Below are positions 1 to 7,665 of a DNA stretch of 64,000 nt, in pieces (the first letter of the stretch is position 1; every line of letters begins with the position of its first letter). The notes under the pieces were generated by a model that saw nothing but the letters and a program-made list of their open reading frames with translations, was not told where the DNA came from and made no database searches. Origin of the DNA: Prevotella sp. E13-27. GTDB lineage: Bacteria > Bacteroidota > Bacteroidia > Bacteroidales > Bacteroidaceae. Location of the stretch: contig NZ_JALPSC010000002.1 in NCBI RefSeq assembly GCF_023217965.1, positions 682,001-746,000 on the forward strand, given 5' to 3'. The position numbers and the translations under genes were made by a program.

Positions 1-211
1 AACGTGAAATCTCCACCACCTCCTTGAATCGCTTGTTCAGGAAGTATATCTGCAGGTTAAACGACCAGCGCTTCATGTCGGCATAGAAGTCACTCAGGTA
101 GGGGTTGTTGTCAACGGGTTCGAAACGCGGCGTCCATCCATATCGGTGGGCCAGCATCTTTGTCAGCGTGGTCTTTCCGCTGCCAATGTTTCCTGCTACG
201 GCTATATGCAT
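1..211 (-). CDS. Deoxynucleoside kinase, first 70 residues (runs off left edge)
   Basis: Reading leftwards from an ATG at 209-211, the frame is open to the window edge. It begins MHIAVAGNIGSGKTTL, a P-loop, and continues with the FEPVDNNPYL and KRWSFNLQIYFL stretches typical of the deoxyadenosine/deoxycytidine/deoxyguanosine kinase family, which phosphorylate salvaged deoxynucleosides with ATP in the cytoplasm. The catalytic DR segment and lid lie outside the window. It is a close paralogue of the next gene (229-852), whose stop lies only 17 bases upstream of this start, so the two are probably co-transcribed. Paired kinases of this family often split purine and pyrimidine substrates, or form a heterodimer in some bacteria; which applies here cannot be told. 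Confidence 0.9.
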   Translation of the reverse strand, partial: MHIAVAGNIGSGKTTLTKMLAHRYGWTPRFEPVDNNPYLSDFYADMKRWSFNLQIYFLNKRFKEVVEISR

Positions 212-228
212 AATTCTTAGTTGTTTTG

Positions 229-852
229 TCAGTTAGTAAATAGTCCGAAGAGCCTCTGGTCTATGCTGTCTATTATCTTTGCGAAGTCTTTCGGGTTGTG
301 TTCGAAGTCCAGCTCGTCCTTGTCCACCACTACGACCGGTCCCTTGTACTTGTTGAATATAAAGTCGTCGTAGCGCTTGTTCAGGTTCTCCAGATAGTCC
401 AGCTGCATCTGCTGTTCATAGTCGCGTCCGCGCTTCTGAATGTTTCCCACGAGGTGTGGCACCGATGCCCTTAGATAAATCATGAGGTCGGGCAGCGTCA
501 CCACCTCCATCATCTGTTCAAACAGCTCCATGTATGTCTCGTAGTCGCGGTCGCTGAGGTTGCCCATCGCCTTGTTGTTCTCCATGAACACATAGACGCC
601 CTCGTATATCGTGCGGTCCTGAACAATGGTGTGGTCGGCATTGTGAATGTCTATAAGGTCGCGGAACCGCTCTTTCAGGAAGAACACCTCGAGGTTGAAC
701 GACCATCGGTGTATATCCTTATAGTAGTCGTCGAGATAGGGGTTCTGTTCCACAGCCTCGAAGCGTGCCTCCCATCCGTAGTGTTTGGCAAGCATCCGCG
801 TGAGTGTCGATTTCCCGCTTCCTATATTTCCTGCTATCGCTATATGTTGCAT
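229..852 (-). CDS. Deoxynucleoside kinase
   Basis: Protein of 207 residues, the usual length for bacterial deoxynucleoside kinases. It opens with MQHIAIAGNIGSGKSTL (P-loop, residues about 8-15), then the substrate-pocket segment FEAVEQNPYLDDYY, the QDRTIYEG motif near residue 97 that carries the conserved Asp-Arg, and a basic lid region (QKRGRDYE). The role is salvage of deoxynucleosides to monophosphates. The downstream paralogue starts 17 bases after this stop, so both form one transcript. A near-perfect promoter lies directly before the ATG and would give a leaderless or nearly leaderless message. The exact nucleoside specificity is not readable from the sequence. Confidence 0.92.
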   Translation of the reverse strand: MQHIAIAGNIGSGKSTLTRMLAKHYGWEARFEAVEQNPYLDDYYKDIHRWSFNLEVFFLKERFRDLIDIHNADHTIVQDRTIYEGVYVFMENNKAMGNLSDRDYETYMELFEQMMEVVTLPDLMIYLRASVPHLVGNIQKRGRDYEQQMQLDYLENLNKRYDDFIFNKYKGPVVVVDKDELDFEHNPKDFAKIIDSIDQRLFGLFTN

Positions 853-859
853 AGTGTTG

Positions 860-891
860 CAAAATTACAAACATTCTTTCATTCTGGCAAA
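860..891 (-). promoter_or_regulatory. Bacteroidota-type promoter of the deoxynucleoside kinase pair
   Basis: On the minus strand TTTG (888-891) is followed after 20 bases by TAATTTTG (860-867), matching the primary sigma consensus of Bacteroidota. Only seven bases separate the -7 element from the ATG at 852, so the expected transcription start falls at or next to the start codon. Confidence 0.75.
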
Positions 892-1062
892 TTATTTCCG
901 CTTAATGTTAGAGGGCGCATGAAAAAAGATAGAGAGACGGTAACCGTTTAATAAGAACGCTCGGAGCGTTTAGTAAGATTGCTTGGAGCGTTTAGACCAA
1001 ACGCTTTTGTATTTTTACTCATATTTAGCCCTTGTTGTTAGCCAAATTTGATACGAGATGTG

Positions 1063-1269
1063 TCATTTTGCCATATTTTTCCTTCCAAATGTGTCATGGT
1101 GTTGAAATTTTGTGTCGCAGTTGTGTGCGCAAAATGAGGGGAAAAGCATCGGAACGAGGGGTTCGTGCATGTCTTTTGACACCTGTGAGAGTCGTAATTT
1201 TACTATTTCTGTACCTTTTCCAGGCTTTGGCATCGCTGGAGAGTTGTGACTATAAATATCGTAATTCAT
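1063..1269 (-). pseudogene. Remnant 5' end of a VirE/DUF3987-type gene (in repeat copy 1)
   Basis: An open frame of 68 codons starts at 1269 and includes the stretch VSKDMHEPLVPMLFPS, then loses its frame near 1090-1060. The matching frame in the other copy reads ASKDMYEPLVPMFFPSLGAQ and later KEICRKMANLV. From memory, the pattern of a DMxEPxVPMxFPxLGAHIS segment followed by a W-K-E-P-C-x-x-M-A-N-L-V stretch is found in large VirE/DUF3987-type primase-helicase-like proteins of Bacteroidales. Only the first tenth or so of such a protein would remain. Family assignment is from recollection and needs a search. Confidence 0.5.
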
Positions 1270-1305
1270 TGATTATTAGCTTTTTAGATGAAGTGTTATG
1301 TGATT

Positions 1306-1479
1306 GCGGTTACAGTTACAGTAGTTACAGTTGTTTTTTGAGTGGGTGTCATTTCCTTTATATTATATATATAATATATATAACTATATATATATCAATA
1401 AGTTACAAGCGTTTGCAAATGTCTCAAAGGAGATGTACACCCCTTTTATTTTAACTGTAACTTCTGTAACTGTAACCGC
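1306..1479. repeat. Large inverted repeat with AT-rich core (copy 1)
   Basis: A 27-base left arm (1306-1332) built of TTACAG units is matched at 26 of 27 positions by the reverse complement of the right arm (1453-1479). Nested inside, GGGTGTCATTTCC (1344-1356) pairs with GGAGATGTACACCC (1429-1442). The centre (about 1358-1410) is almost pure A+T. Transcribed from the minus strand it would form a long hairpin just before the pseudogene start at 1269; as DNA it resembles a repeat-flanked unwinding site. Function unknown. Confidence 0.75.
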
Positions 1480-1588
1480 AGACTGTTCTCATTCCTCTAC
1501 CAGGCCTTCTAATGCCCATAGCAGTTCGTTGACCATGCTGTTGGCATAGTTGCTGACGTGGTAGCTAGAACCTGTGTGGATGTAGGAA

Positions 1589-2688
1589 TTACTCTTCTAT
1601 CTGAGAGAGCGAACGGGCGAAGGATGAAAGGAAGTTTGTGATGCTCTCAGAGGGATAGTAGCGGAAATACTTGCCTGACTGACGTACATGCCACATCATG
1701 GCCGACGTGTTGTTGGCATGTACGAAGATGTCCTTGCCCTGCTTGAAATACCAGCTGTTCTTGTCGGCACCCTGGAAGTTGAACAGCTCGCTGAGTATCG
1801 GCTTTACATTAGTTGTGGTTGAGGTTACGAAGGGCAGCTCGTCGTAGCTGAAGTCGAACAGATTGACAAGAAGGGCGCCTGCAATGTTGGCTATGGACTT
1901 GAGCTGAAGAGTGTATAGCCAGCCTTGCAGCTTCACATAATCTACATCGTTGCCTGCCACGCGAAGGAAGATGCCGAGATCGCACAGATGCTTCAGCGAG
2001 ATGCCGTTGTTGAGCATGTGGAAGGAGAATCGCAGGAAGATGAGAAGCATGGACAGGCTCTTAGATATGGTCTCTGTGCCGTCGTTGAGAAGGGTGGGCT
2101 TGTTCTCGCGCGGAACTCACGCTCAACGATGTTATTGAGTCTGTAGTTCAGATATTTGTTGGTGAGTACATGAAGACGGTGGTGGTGCTCAACACGAAGG
2201 TCGTTATACTCGTAGGCGAAGGCTCCGTTGGCAAGGGTTGTGGCGTTCTGACCATTAGCCTTTGCCCATTCTATTGACTTGTCGAACTGTGTCTGAAAGG
2301 GGAAGAACAACTCTATCTTCATGTTTTGTCTGTGTGACGAAGCGGGATAGTTCTCTGCCCAGAGACGATTGCCAAACAGCACCGGACGCAGCTGCTGGCG
2401 GCTAAAGAGCTGATACAGGTTCTGCATGGTGGCTTCCTCACCTGCGTTTTCTTCTTCGAGCGTGGCTACGCTCTCTTCCCATATGGCAATGAGGTCATCG
2501 GGCAGCTGCATGAAGAACTGGCTGCGACACTTCTCAATGCCGTCGTACATTACGCCATGAATGCCATGAAGGCACGCATATTGGTAAAGCCGCTTCCACT
2601 TCCAGAAGGACATGGGCTCTATTTCAACATCTTCATTGAATGCTCCTGAGCGTAACAGGCGGAAATAATTGCGTGCGATGATGTTCAT
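1589..2688 (-). pseudogene. Nucleotidyltransferase-family protein (NTP_transf_5-like), frameshifted
   Basis: The first part (2688 to about 2108) reads MNIIARNYFRLLRSGAF to NNIVEREFR; the second (about 2107 to 1589) continues in another frame as ENKPTLLNDGTETISKSLSM and ends SLSQIEE. Joined, they give about 365 residues with the layout of the PF14907-like 'nucleotidyltransferase family' proteins often found with polysaccharide loci. The break is at CGCGCG (2107-2112): removing one GC restores E-F-R-E-N-K-P. The cause may be a real dinucleotide slippage or a sequencing error. A start at 2688 leaves 18 bases to the upstream nhaC stop, so they are probably co-transcribed. Substrate unknown. Confidence 0.65.
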
Positions 2689-2706
2689 GGGTGTAATGGG
2701 CTTTGT

Positions 2707-3984
2707 TTATGAATAACGTTTGGGATAGCGCAGGAATATGGAAAGGAGTGCTGCCATGCCTGTGGCAAACGGATAGTAGAGATAGGGTATGATGGCAATG
2801 GGGTCTATAGATGCGAGGCCTGCTGCCATGAGTATCTGGGCTCCATAGGGCAGGAGTCCCTGGGTGAAGCACGACGAGGTGTCGAGAAGCGACGCACACT
2901 TTCGCGGGTCGAGCTGGAAACGCTCGCCAATGTTCTTGGCTATGCTTCCTACGGTAATGATGGCAACGGTGTTGTTAGCAGTACAGACATTGACAACGCT
3001 TACGAGTGCCGCGATGCTTAGTTCGGCACCGCGCTTGCCGTGGATGTGGCGTGTCATAAGCGAGATGATGTACTCTATTCCGCCGTTATGCTTGATAACC
3101 TCAAGAAGTCCGCCTGCAAGGAGCGTTATGATGATGAGCTCGCCCATGCTGATGATTCCCTTGCCCATGGCATCGAACCATCCGTAGAGGTCGAAGGCTC
3201 CTGTCATCATGCCGATGATGCCTGTCAACGCTATGCCTAAGGTGAGCACCGCCATAACGTTAAGGCTCATGATGGCTGTCAGGAGTACAACGATATATGG
3301 GAGCACCTTCCAGAAATCCACGTCGCCGATGGCGGTAGGTATGGAGATGTCGCGGCCTAAGAAGACATAGACAAAGAGTATGAGTATGGCTGCGGGGAAG
3401 ACTATGAACGAGTTAACGCGGAACTTGTCGCTGGTCTTGCAGCCCTGCGTCTGTGTGGCAATGATGGTGGTGTCGCTGATGAACGACAGGTTGTCGCCAA
3501 AGAACGAGCCGCCCACTACGACAGCAGCGAGCATGGCCGACGAATAGCCTGTCTGGGTGGCCACGCCAGCAGCTATGGGCATGAGGGCAACGATGGTGCC
3601 CACGCTCGTGCCTATGCTGAGAGAGATGAAACAGGCGGCAAGGAACAGTCCTGCAAGAAGCATCTGTGAGGGTAGGAGAGAGAGCGTGAGGCTGACGGTG
3701 GCGTCGATGGCTCCCATGGCTTTGGCTGAGGAGGCGAAGGCTCCTGCAAGCACGAATATCCACACCATGAGCATCATCTCGGGTGTGCCTGCTCCGCGGC
3801 TGAAGACATTTAGTCGGCGACGGAGCTTGCCACGGGTGATGGCTATAGCATAGATGCTCGAGGAAAGGAAAGCGACAGTGATAGGCACCTTATAGAAGTC
3901 ACGAGCTATGATGCTCGTGACTAAATAGATGGTTACGAAAACTATCAATGGCGATATGGCCAATAGTCCGCTTTTCAGTTTCAT
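2707..3984 (-). CDS. Na+/H+ antiporter, NhaC family
   Basis: 425 residues, strongly hydrophobic, with about ten to eleven predicted membrane segments. It carries the NhaC-type signatures SIGTSVGTIVALMPIA (near residue 125) and the GGSFFGDNLSFISDTTI stretch (near residue 160), whose acidic and polar residues lie in the ion pathway of this family, and a second half with CTANNTVAIITVG. It should exchange cytoplasmic Na+ for external H+ in the inner membrane. Some family members instead move organic acids with Na+ or H+ (for example malate/lactate), so the substrate is not certain. It lies between altronate dehydratase and the broken nucleotidyltransferase gene; a run of short direct repeats separates it from the former. 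Confidence 0.85.
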   Translation of the reverse strand: MKLKSGLLAISPLIVFVTIYLVTSIIARDFYKVPITVAFLSSSIYAIAITRGKLRRRLNVFSRGAGTPEMMLMVWIFVLAGAFASSAKAMGAIDATVSLTLSLLPSQMLLAGLFLAACFISLSIGTSVGTIVALMPIAAGVATQTGYSSAMLAAVVVGGSFFGDNLSFISDTTIIATQTQGCKTSDKFRVNSFIVFPAAILILFVYVFLGRDISIPTAIGDVDFWKVLPYIVVLLTAIMSLNVMAVLTLGIALTGIIGMMTGAFDLYGWFDAMGKGIISMGELIIITLLAGGLLEVIKHNGGIEYIISLMTRHIHGKRGAELSIAALVSVVNVCTANNTVAIITVGSIAKNIGERFQLDPRKCASLLDTSSCFTQGLLPYGAQILMAAGLASIDPIAIIPYLYYPFATGMAALLSIFLRYPKRYS

Positions 3985-3989
3985 TTCAC

Positions 3990-4054
3990 TAACCTCTCAC
4001 TTCTCACCTCTAACCTCTCACCTCTAACCTCTCACCTCTCACCTCTCACCTCTA
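3990..4054. repeat. Short tandem repeat, CTCACCTCTAAC type
   Basis: Between nhaC and the altronate dehydratase stop, the plus strand is made of 7- and 12-base units, TCTCACC and CTCACCTCTAAC, repeated with small variations for about 65 bases. The last unit runs into the stop codon of the dehydratase gene. It has no dyad and no gene; unit number probably varies between strains. Confidence 0.85.
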
Positions 4055-5545
4055 AAGCGTCACACCATTCTTGAAGATAGAGATCTCGCGATAGTCGTTC
4101 TCCTCGTTGCGGGCTTTCTCGCCACTGGCAACGGCGAGCACCTTGTCTATGAACTCAGGAACGAGCTCCTCCATAGTCCTGCCCTCGATAAGCTGACCAG
4201 CTGAGAAGTCCACCCAGTTGGGCTTGCGTGCTGCAAGCGATGGGTTGGTGGCAATCTTCATCGTTGGAACGAAGGTTCCGAAAGGTGTGCCACGACCAGT
4301 TGTGAAGAGCACGATGTGGCATCCGCATGAAGCGAGTGCTGTGGATGCTACGAGGTCATTGCCTGGAGCAGAGAGGAGGTTCAGTCCTGTGTTCTCAAGA
4401 CGGACGCCATATTCCATGACGCCACTTACAGGAGCACGGCCGCACTTCTGGGTGCAGCCAAGAGCCTTGTCCTCTAGTGTAGAGATGCCGCCAGCCTTGT
4501 TGCCTGGCGACGGATTCTCGCCTACAGGCTCGCCGTGGGACAGGAAATACTCCTTGAAGTTATTGATGAGCGAGACTGTCTTCTGGAAGAGCTCAGGTGT
4601 CTCACAACGGTTCATGAGTATGGTCTCAGCGCCAAACATCTCGGGCACCTCGGTGAGCACGCTTGTGCCGCCCTGAGCCACGAGCCAGTCGCTGAACTCG
4701 CCAACGAGTGGGTTGGCGGTGATGCCGCTGAAGCCGTCGCTACCGCCACATTTCAAGCCTACACGCAGCTTGGAAACAGGCACATCGGTACGCTTGTCTT
4801 CCTTGGCTATGGCGTAGAGCTCGCGAAGAATAGCCATTCCTGCTTCTACCTCGTCGCCATCAACCTTCTGTGTAACGAGCAGACGGATGCGGCTCTTGTC
4901 GTAGTCGCCAAGCATCTCCATGAACTGGTCGGGCTGGTTGTTCTCGCAACCTAAGCTTAGCACGAGCACAGCACCAGCGTTGGGATGAAGGACTATGTCG
5001 CGCAGAATCTTACGGGTGTTCTCGTGGTCGCCGGAAAGCTGTGAACAGCCGTAGTTGTGATGCCAGGCATAGATGCTGTCTATTCCCTTGCAGCCAGTCT
5101 CCTGGCGCAGCTGTGTGGCAAGGCGCTCGGCAATGCCGTTGACACAGCCCACGGTAGGCACAATCCATATCTCGTTGCGAACGCCAACATCACCGTTCTT
5201 ACGAGTGTAGCCCTTGAAGGTTCTATTCTCAAATTTGATGCTAAGTTTCTCGTTTACAGGGTTGTATGTGTATTCGAGTGTACCTGACAGATTGGTCTTT
5301 AGGTTGTTCTCGTTTATCCATTCTCCTGCTTTGATGTCGCGACGGGCATGGCCGATGGGGTAACCGTATTTGATGATGTCTTCGCCTTCCTTAACGTCTT
5401 TAAGTAGCACTTTATGACCAGAAGGCACATCCTCGGCAAGTATTATTTTATTGCCGTCAACGATGATGACATCTCCCTTTTTCTTGTCTGCCAGACATAC
5501 TACAACCGAGTCGGCAGGATTGATTTTCAAAAATGTTGTCTCCAT
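4052..5545 (-). CDS. uxaA: Altronate dehydratase (UxaA family)
   Basis: 497 residues from the ATG at 5543-5545 (METTFLKINPADSV). Longer upstream frames run into the regulator gene and lack family similarity. Residues about 1-95 form the small SAF-type domain (HKVLLKDVKEGEDIIKYG); the rest is the UxaA catalytic body with HNYGCSQLSGDH, LSLGCENNQ, LKCGGSDGFSGITANP and GCTQKCGRAPV, whose cysteines bind the metal/iron centre. The enzyme dehydrates D-altronate to 2-keto-3-deoxy-D-gluconate in galacturonate breakdown. The LacI-type regulator 56 bases upstream probably controls it. No other galacturonate genes are in the window; galactarate dehydratase is a homologous alternative. Confidence 0.88.
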   Translation of the reverse strand: METTFLKINPADSVVVCLADKKKGDVIIVDGNKIILAEDVPSGHKVLLKDVKEGEDIIKYGYPIGHARRDIKAGEWINENNLKTNLSGTLEYTYNPVNEKLSIKFENRTFKGYTRKNGDVGVRNEIWIVPTVGCVNGIAERLATQLRQETGCKGIDSIYAWHHNYGCSQLSGDHENTRKILRDIVLHPNAGAVLVLSLGCENNQPDQFMEMLGDYDKSRIRLLVTQKVDGDEVEAGMAILRELYAIAKEDKRTDVPVSKLRVGLKCGGSDGFSGITANPLVGEFSDWLVAQGGTSVLTEVPEMFGAETILMNRCETPELFQKTVSLINNFKEYFLSHGEPVGENPSPGNKAGGISTLEDKALGCTQKCGRAPVSGVMEYGVRLENTGLNLLSAPGNDLVASTALASCGCHIVLFTTGRGTPFGTFVPTMKIATNPSLAARKPNWVDFSAGQLIEGRTMEELVPEFIDKVLAVASGEKARNEENDYREISIFKNGVTL

Positions 5546-5601
5546 TTTATTATGTATTTGTTTTAGTTTGTTAGTCTGATGAATATAACTGTGCTCAACT
5601 A

Positions 5602-6663
5602 TCAGTTCGTTCTTCTGTAGAACTGTATGTTCTCCTTGGTGAGGAGCTCGATGGGCATGTAGTTCACAGGTGAAATCTCTTTCTTCATGACTATGCAGTC
5701 GAAAAGCGTCCAGACGCAGGCGAAGCCCTGTAGGAAAGCGTGCTGAGCCAGAAGGAAGGAGATGCTTCCGTTGCGCACACACTCGGCATTCTTCGGCACC
5801 ATGTCATAGCCCATGATCTGCACGTCGCGGCGGTTGCTTCGCTGAAGGAACTCGCCCACGATATGAGCCTTTGAGTTGAAGGTGATGCAGTGATGCACCT
5901 GAGGATGATGCTTGAAGAAGTGCTCCAGCAGTCCGTCATAGGTCTCGGGCTTGTCCCAGGGCAGGTCCACTTCTACTATCTTGACATCAGGGAAGTGGTC
6001 AATCATGTAGTGGCGGAAGCCTGTCTCGCGGTTCATCTGCTGTTTCGAACCCACCTTGCCGTCCTTGAGCAGCTTCATGAGCATTATCTCTTTCTCTTTC
6101 GAGGCAATGAGCATGAGCATGCGGGCTGCGAAATAGCCACTTTGGAAAGAGTCCTGACCATAGAACGCAAGCGGCTTCAGGTCGGGCATGTAGGAGTCGA
6201 GAAGAATGAAGGGAATGCCTTTCTCGTGGAGCTTGTCAGTGAACTGGCGTGTGGCTTCAAGAGTAGATGGCACCACGATGATGCCATCGGGCTTTTCCTT
6301 CAGGCAGTCCTTGGCGCACTTGGCGAAGCTGGCGGTGTCGAAACGCTCGTAATAGAGTTTGTGAAGCGACACTCCGAAGTCGCGACGACGCTCTGTGGCA
6401 TCTTTGGCCCCGTCTTCCACCTCGTCCCAGTAAGCCACGTTCTCGTGGCTTGGGAGAATCATATAAAAATCGTAATTCTTGTTGTAGGCTAAGGCTGAAG
6501 CATACATATTGGGCTGATAGTCCATCTCCTCAAGTGCCTTTTCAACCTTCTCGCGTGCCACTTTCGAAACGTTAGGACGCTCGTGGAGCACACGGTCAAC
6601 GGTGCCTACGCTGACTCCGGCACGCTCTGCAATGTCTTTAATACGAATTTTATCTGTTGCCAT
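5602..6663 (-). CDS. LacI-family transcriptional regulator
   Basis: 353 residues. The N-terminal helix-turn-helix reads IRIKDIAERAGVSVGTVDRV (residues 6-25), followed by the hinge helix region VEKALEEMDYQPNMYA. Residues about 65-350 are a periplasmic-binding-like sugar sensor domain (DGIIVVPSTLEATRQFTDKL; IPFILLDSYMPDL). GTVDRVL in place of the common ATVSRVL is usual in a Bacteroidales subgroup. Its place between gpsA (6 bases away) and uxaA suggests it controls hexuronate use, and its inducer may be a galacturonate derivative, but that is inference. It is probably read on the lysS-gpsA transcript or from its own unseen promoter. Confidence 0.9.
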   Translation of the reverse strand: MATDKIRIKDIAERAGVSVGTVDRVLHERPNVSKVAREKVEKALEEMDYQPNMYASALAYNKNYDFYMILPSHENVAYWDEVEDGAKDATERRRDFGVSLHKLYYERFDTASFAKCAKDCLKEKPDGIIVVPSTLEATRQFTDKLHEKGIPFILLDSYMPDLKPLAFYGQDSFQSGYFAARMLMLIASKEKEIMLMKLLKDGKVGSKQQMNRETGFRHYMIDHFPDVKIVEVDLPWDKPETYDGLLEHFFKHHPQVHHCITFNSKAHIVGEFLQRSNRRDVQIMGYDMVPKNAECVRNGSISFLLAQHAFLQGFACVWTLFDCIVMKKEISPVNYMPIELLTKENIQFYRRTN

Positions 6664-6669
6664 ATAGTT

Positions 6670-7665
6670 TTATCTGAATGAATCAGTCAATAGCTTTATC
6701 TCCACCTTGGGAGCGATGCGCTCGTATAGGATGTTATACACAGCGTCGAGTATTGGCATGTTCACATGATGATGCTTGTTGATGTCTTTCATGCATTTCG
6801 TTCCGAAGTAGCCCTCGGCTATCATCTCCATCTCCATCTGTGCAGACTTGACAGAGTAGCCTTTGCCAATCATCGTGCCGAAAACGCGGTTGCGCGAGAA
6901 ATTGGAATAGCCCGTCACAAGCAGGTCGCCAAGATATACGGAGTCATAGACGTTGCGCTCGATGGGATAGACGGTACGCAGGAAGCGGTCCATCTCCTGA
7001 ACGGCGTTGGCCATGAGGACAGCCTGGAAGTTGTCTCCGAACTTAAGGCCGGAGCAGATGCCTGCCGCGATGGCATAAACATTTTTCAGGACGGAAGAGT
7101 ATTCTATTCCGATAACGTCGGTAGATGTCTTTGTCTTGATGAAGTTGCTTGTGAGCACATCGGCAAAAGCCTGGGCTTTCTCCTGATCGGCACAGCCTAC
7201 AGTGAGATAGCTGAGACGCTCGAGTGCCACCTCCTCAGCATGGGAGGGACCGCCAAGACAGGCAAGGTTCTCGTAGGGGATGTCGAACATCTGGTGGAAA
7301 TACTCCGAGCAGACCAGGTTCTCGTCAGGAACGATGCCCTTGATGGCTGTTATGACGAACTTGTCCTTTAGACGGCTCTTCAGACGCTTGAGATGATTCT
7401 TCAGATAGGGCGACGGCACTACGAACACCAGAGTGTCATAGATCTGTACTATCCTGTTCAGGTCGCTGTCAAAGAATATCTCGTCGGTGTTGAAGTGAAC
7501 GCTCGTCAAATAGCTCGGATTGTGACCCATGCGACGAAACTCTTCTATCTGGTCATCTCGCCTCATATACCATCCTATGTGGTGGGTGTGTCCCACCACA
7601 ATCTTGGCAATGGCTGTAGCCCAGCTACCTCCGCCAATGATGGCTATCTTTCCGCAATTATACAT
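6670..7665 (-). CDS. gpsA: NAD(P)H-dependent glycerol-3-phosphate dehydrogenase
   Basis: 331 residues. The Rossmann motif is at the start (KIAIIGGGSWATAIAKIV), followed by VFVVPSPYLKNHL, the TAIKGIVPDENL segment, LGGPSHAEEVALE and the catalytic lysine region SSVLKNVYAIAAGICSGL, then NFSRNRVFGTMIGKG. It reduces dihydroxyacetone phosphate to sn-glycerol 3-phosphate for phospholipid synthesis in the cytoplasm. Its ATG overlaps the lysS stop by one base (TAATG), so the two are translationally coupled. This lysS-gpsA pairing is common in Bacteroidales. Confidence 0.95.
   Translation of the reverse strand: MYNCGKIAIIGGGSWATAIAKIVVGHTHHIGWYMRRDDQIEEFRRMGHNPSYLTSVHFNTDEIFFDSDLNRIVQIYDTLVFVVPSPYLKNHLKRLKSRLKDKFVITAIKGIVPDENLVCSEYFHQMFDIPYENLACLGGPSHAEEVALERLSYLTVGCADQEKAQAFADVLTSNFIKTKTSTDVIGIEYSSVLKNVYAIAAGICSGLKFGDNFQAVLMANAVQEMDRFLRTVYPIERNVYDSVYLGDLLVTGYSNFSRNRVFGTMIGKGYSVKSAQMEMEMIAEGYFGTKCMKDINKHHHVNMPILDAVYNILYERIAPKVEIKLLTDSFR

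Larger units (their letters stand above)
952..1550 (-). repeat. ~600 bp degenerate dispersed element, copy 1
   Basis: This stretch is related along its whole length, and in the same orientation, to 39526-40140. Shared blocks, read on the plus strand, are: two GCTC-centred palindromic units with TTTAGTAAG between them; GAGGGGAAAA and CATCGGAACGAGGGGTTCGT (about 1136-1168); TTGATTATTAGCTTTTTAGA; an inverted repeat round an AT-rich core ending in TATATCAATAAGTTA; and CCCATAGCAGTTCGTTG near 1516-1532. It carries no intact gene. On the minus strand it holds the decayed start of a larger gene (1063-1269) preceded by the inverted repeat. It looks like a deletion derivative of a mobile element or the remains of one. 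The ends are judged only from where the similarity fades. Confidence 0.8.

Noticed and set aside
1357..1400. TA-repeat as a phase-variable microsatellite
   Set aside because: It lies in the loop of the inverted repeat with no intact gene to switch, and the same AT core is in copy 2.
1032..1454. 140-codon plus-strand frame in repeat copy 1
   Set aside because: The matching strand of copy 2 does not keep it, and it crosses the inverted repeat; the decayed gene is on the other strand.
3990..4054. Possible CRISPR-like array
   Set aside because: Units are 7-12 bases with no spacers; no cas genes are present. The same holds for 32849-32907.
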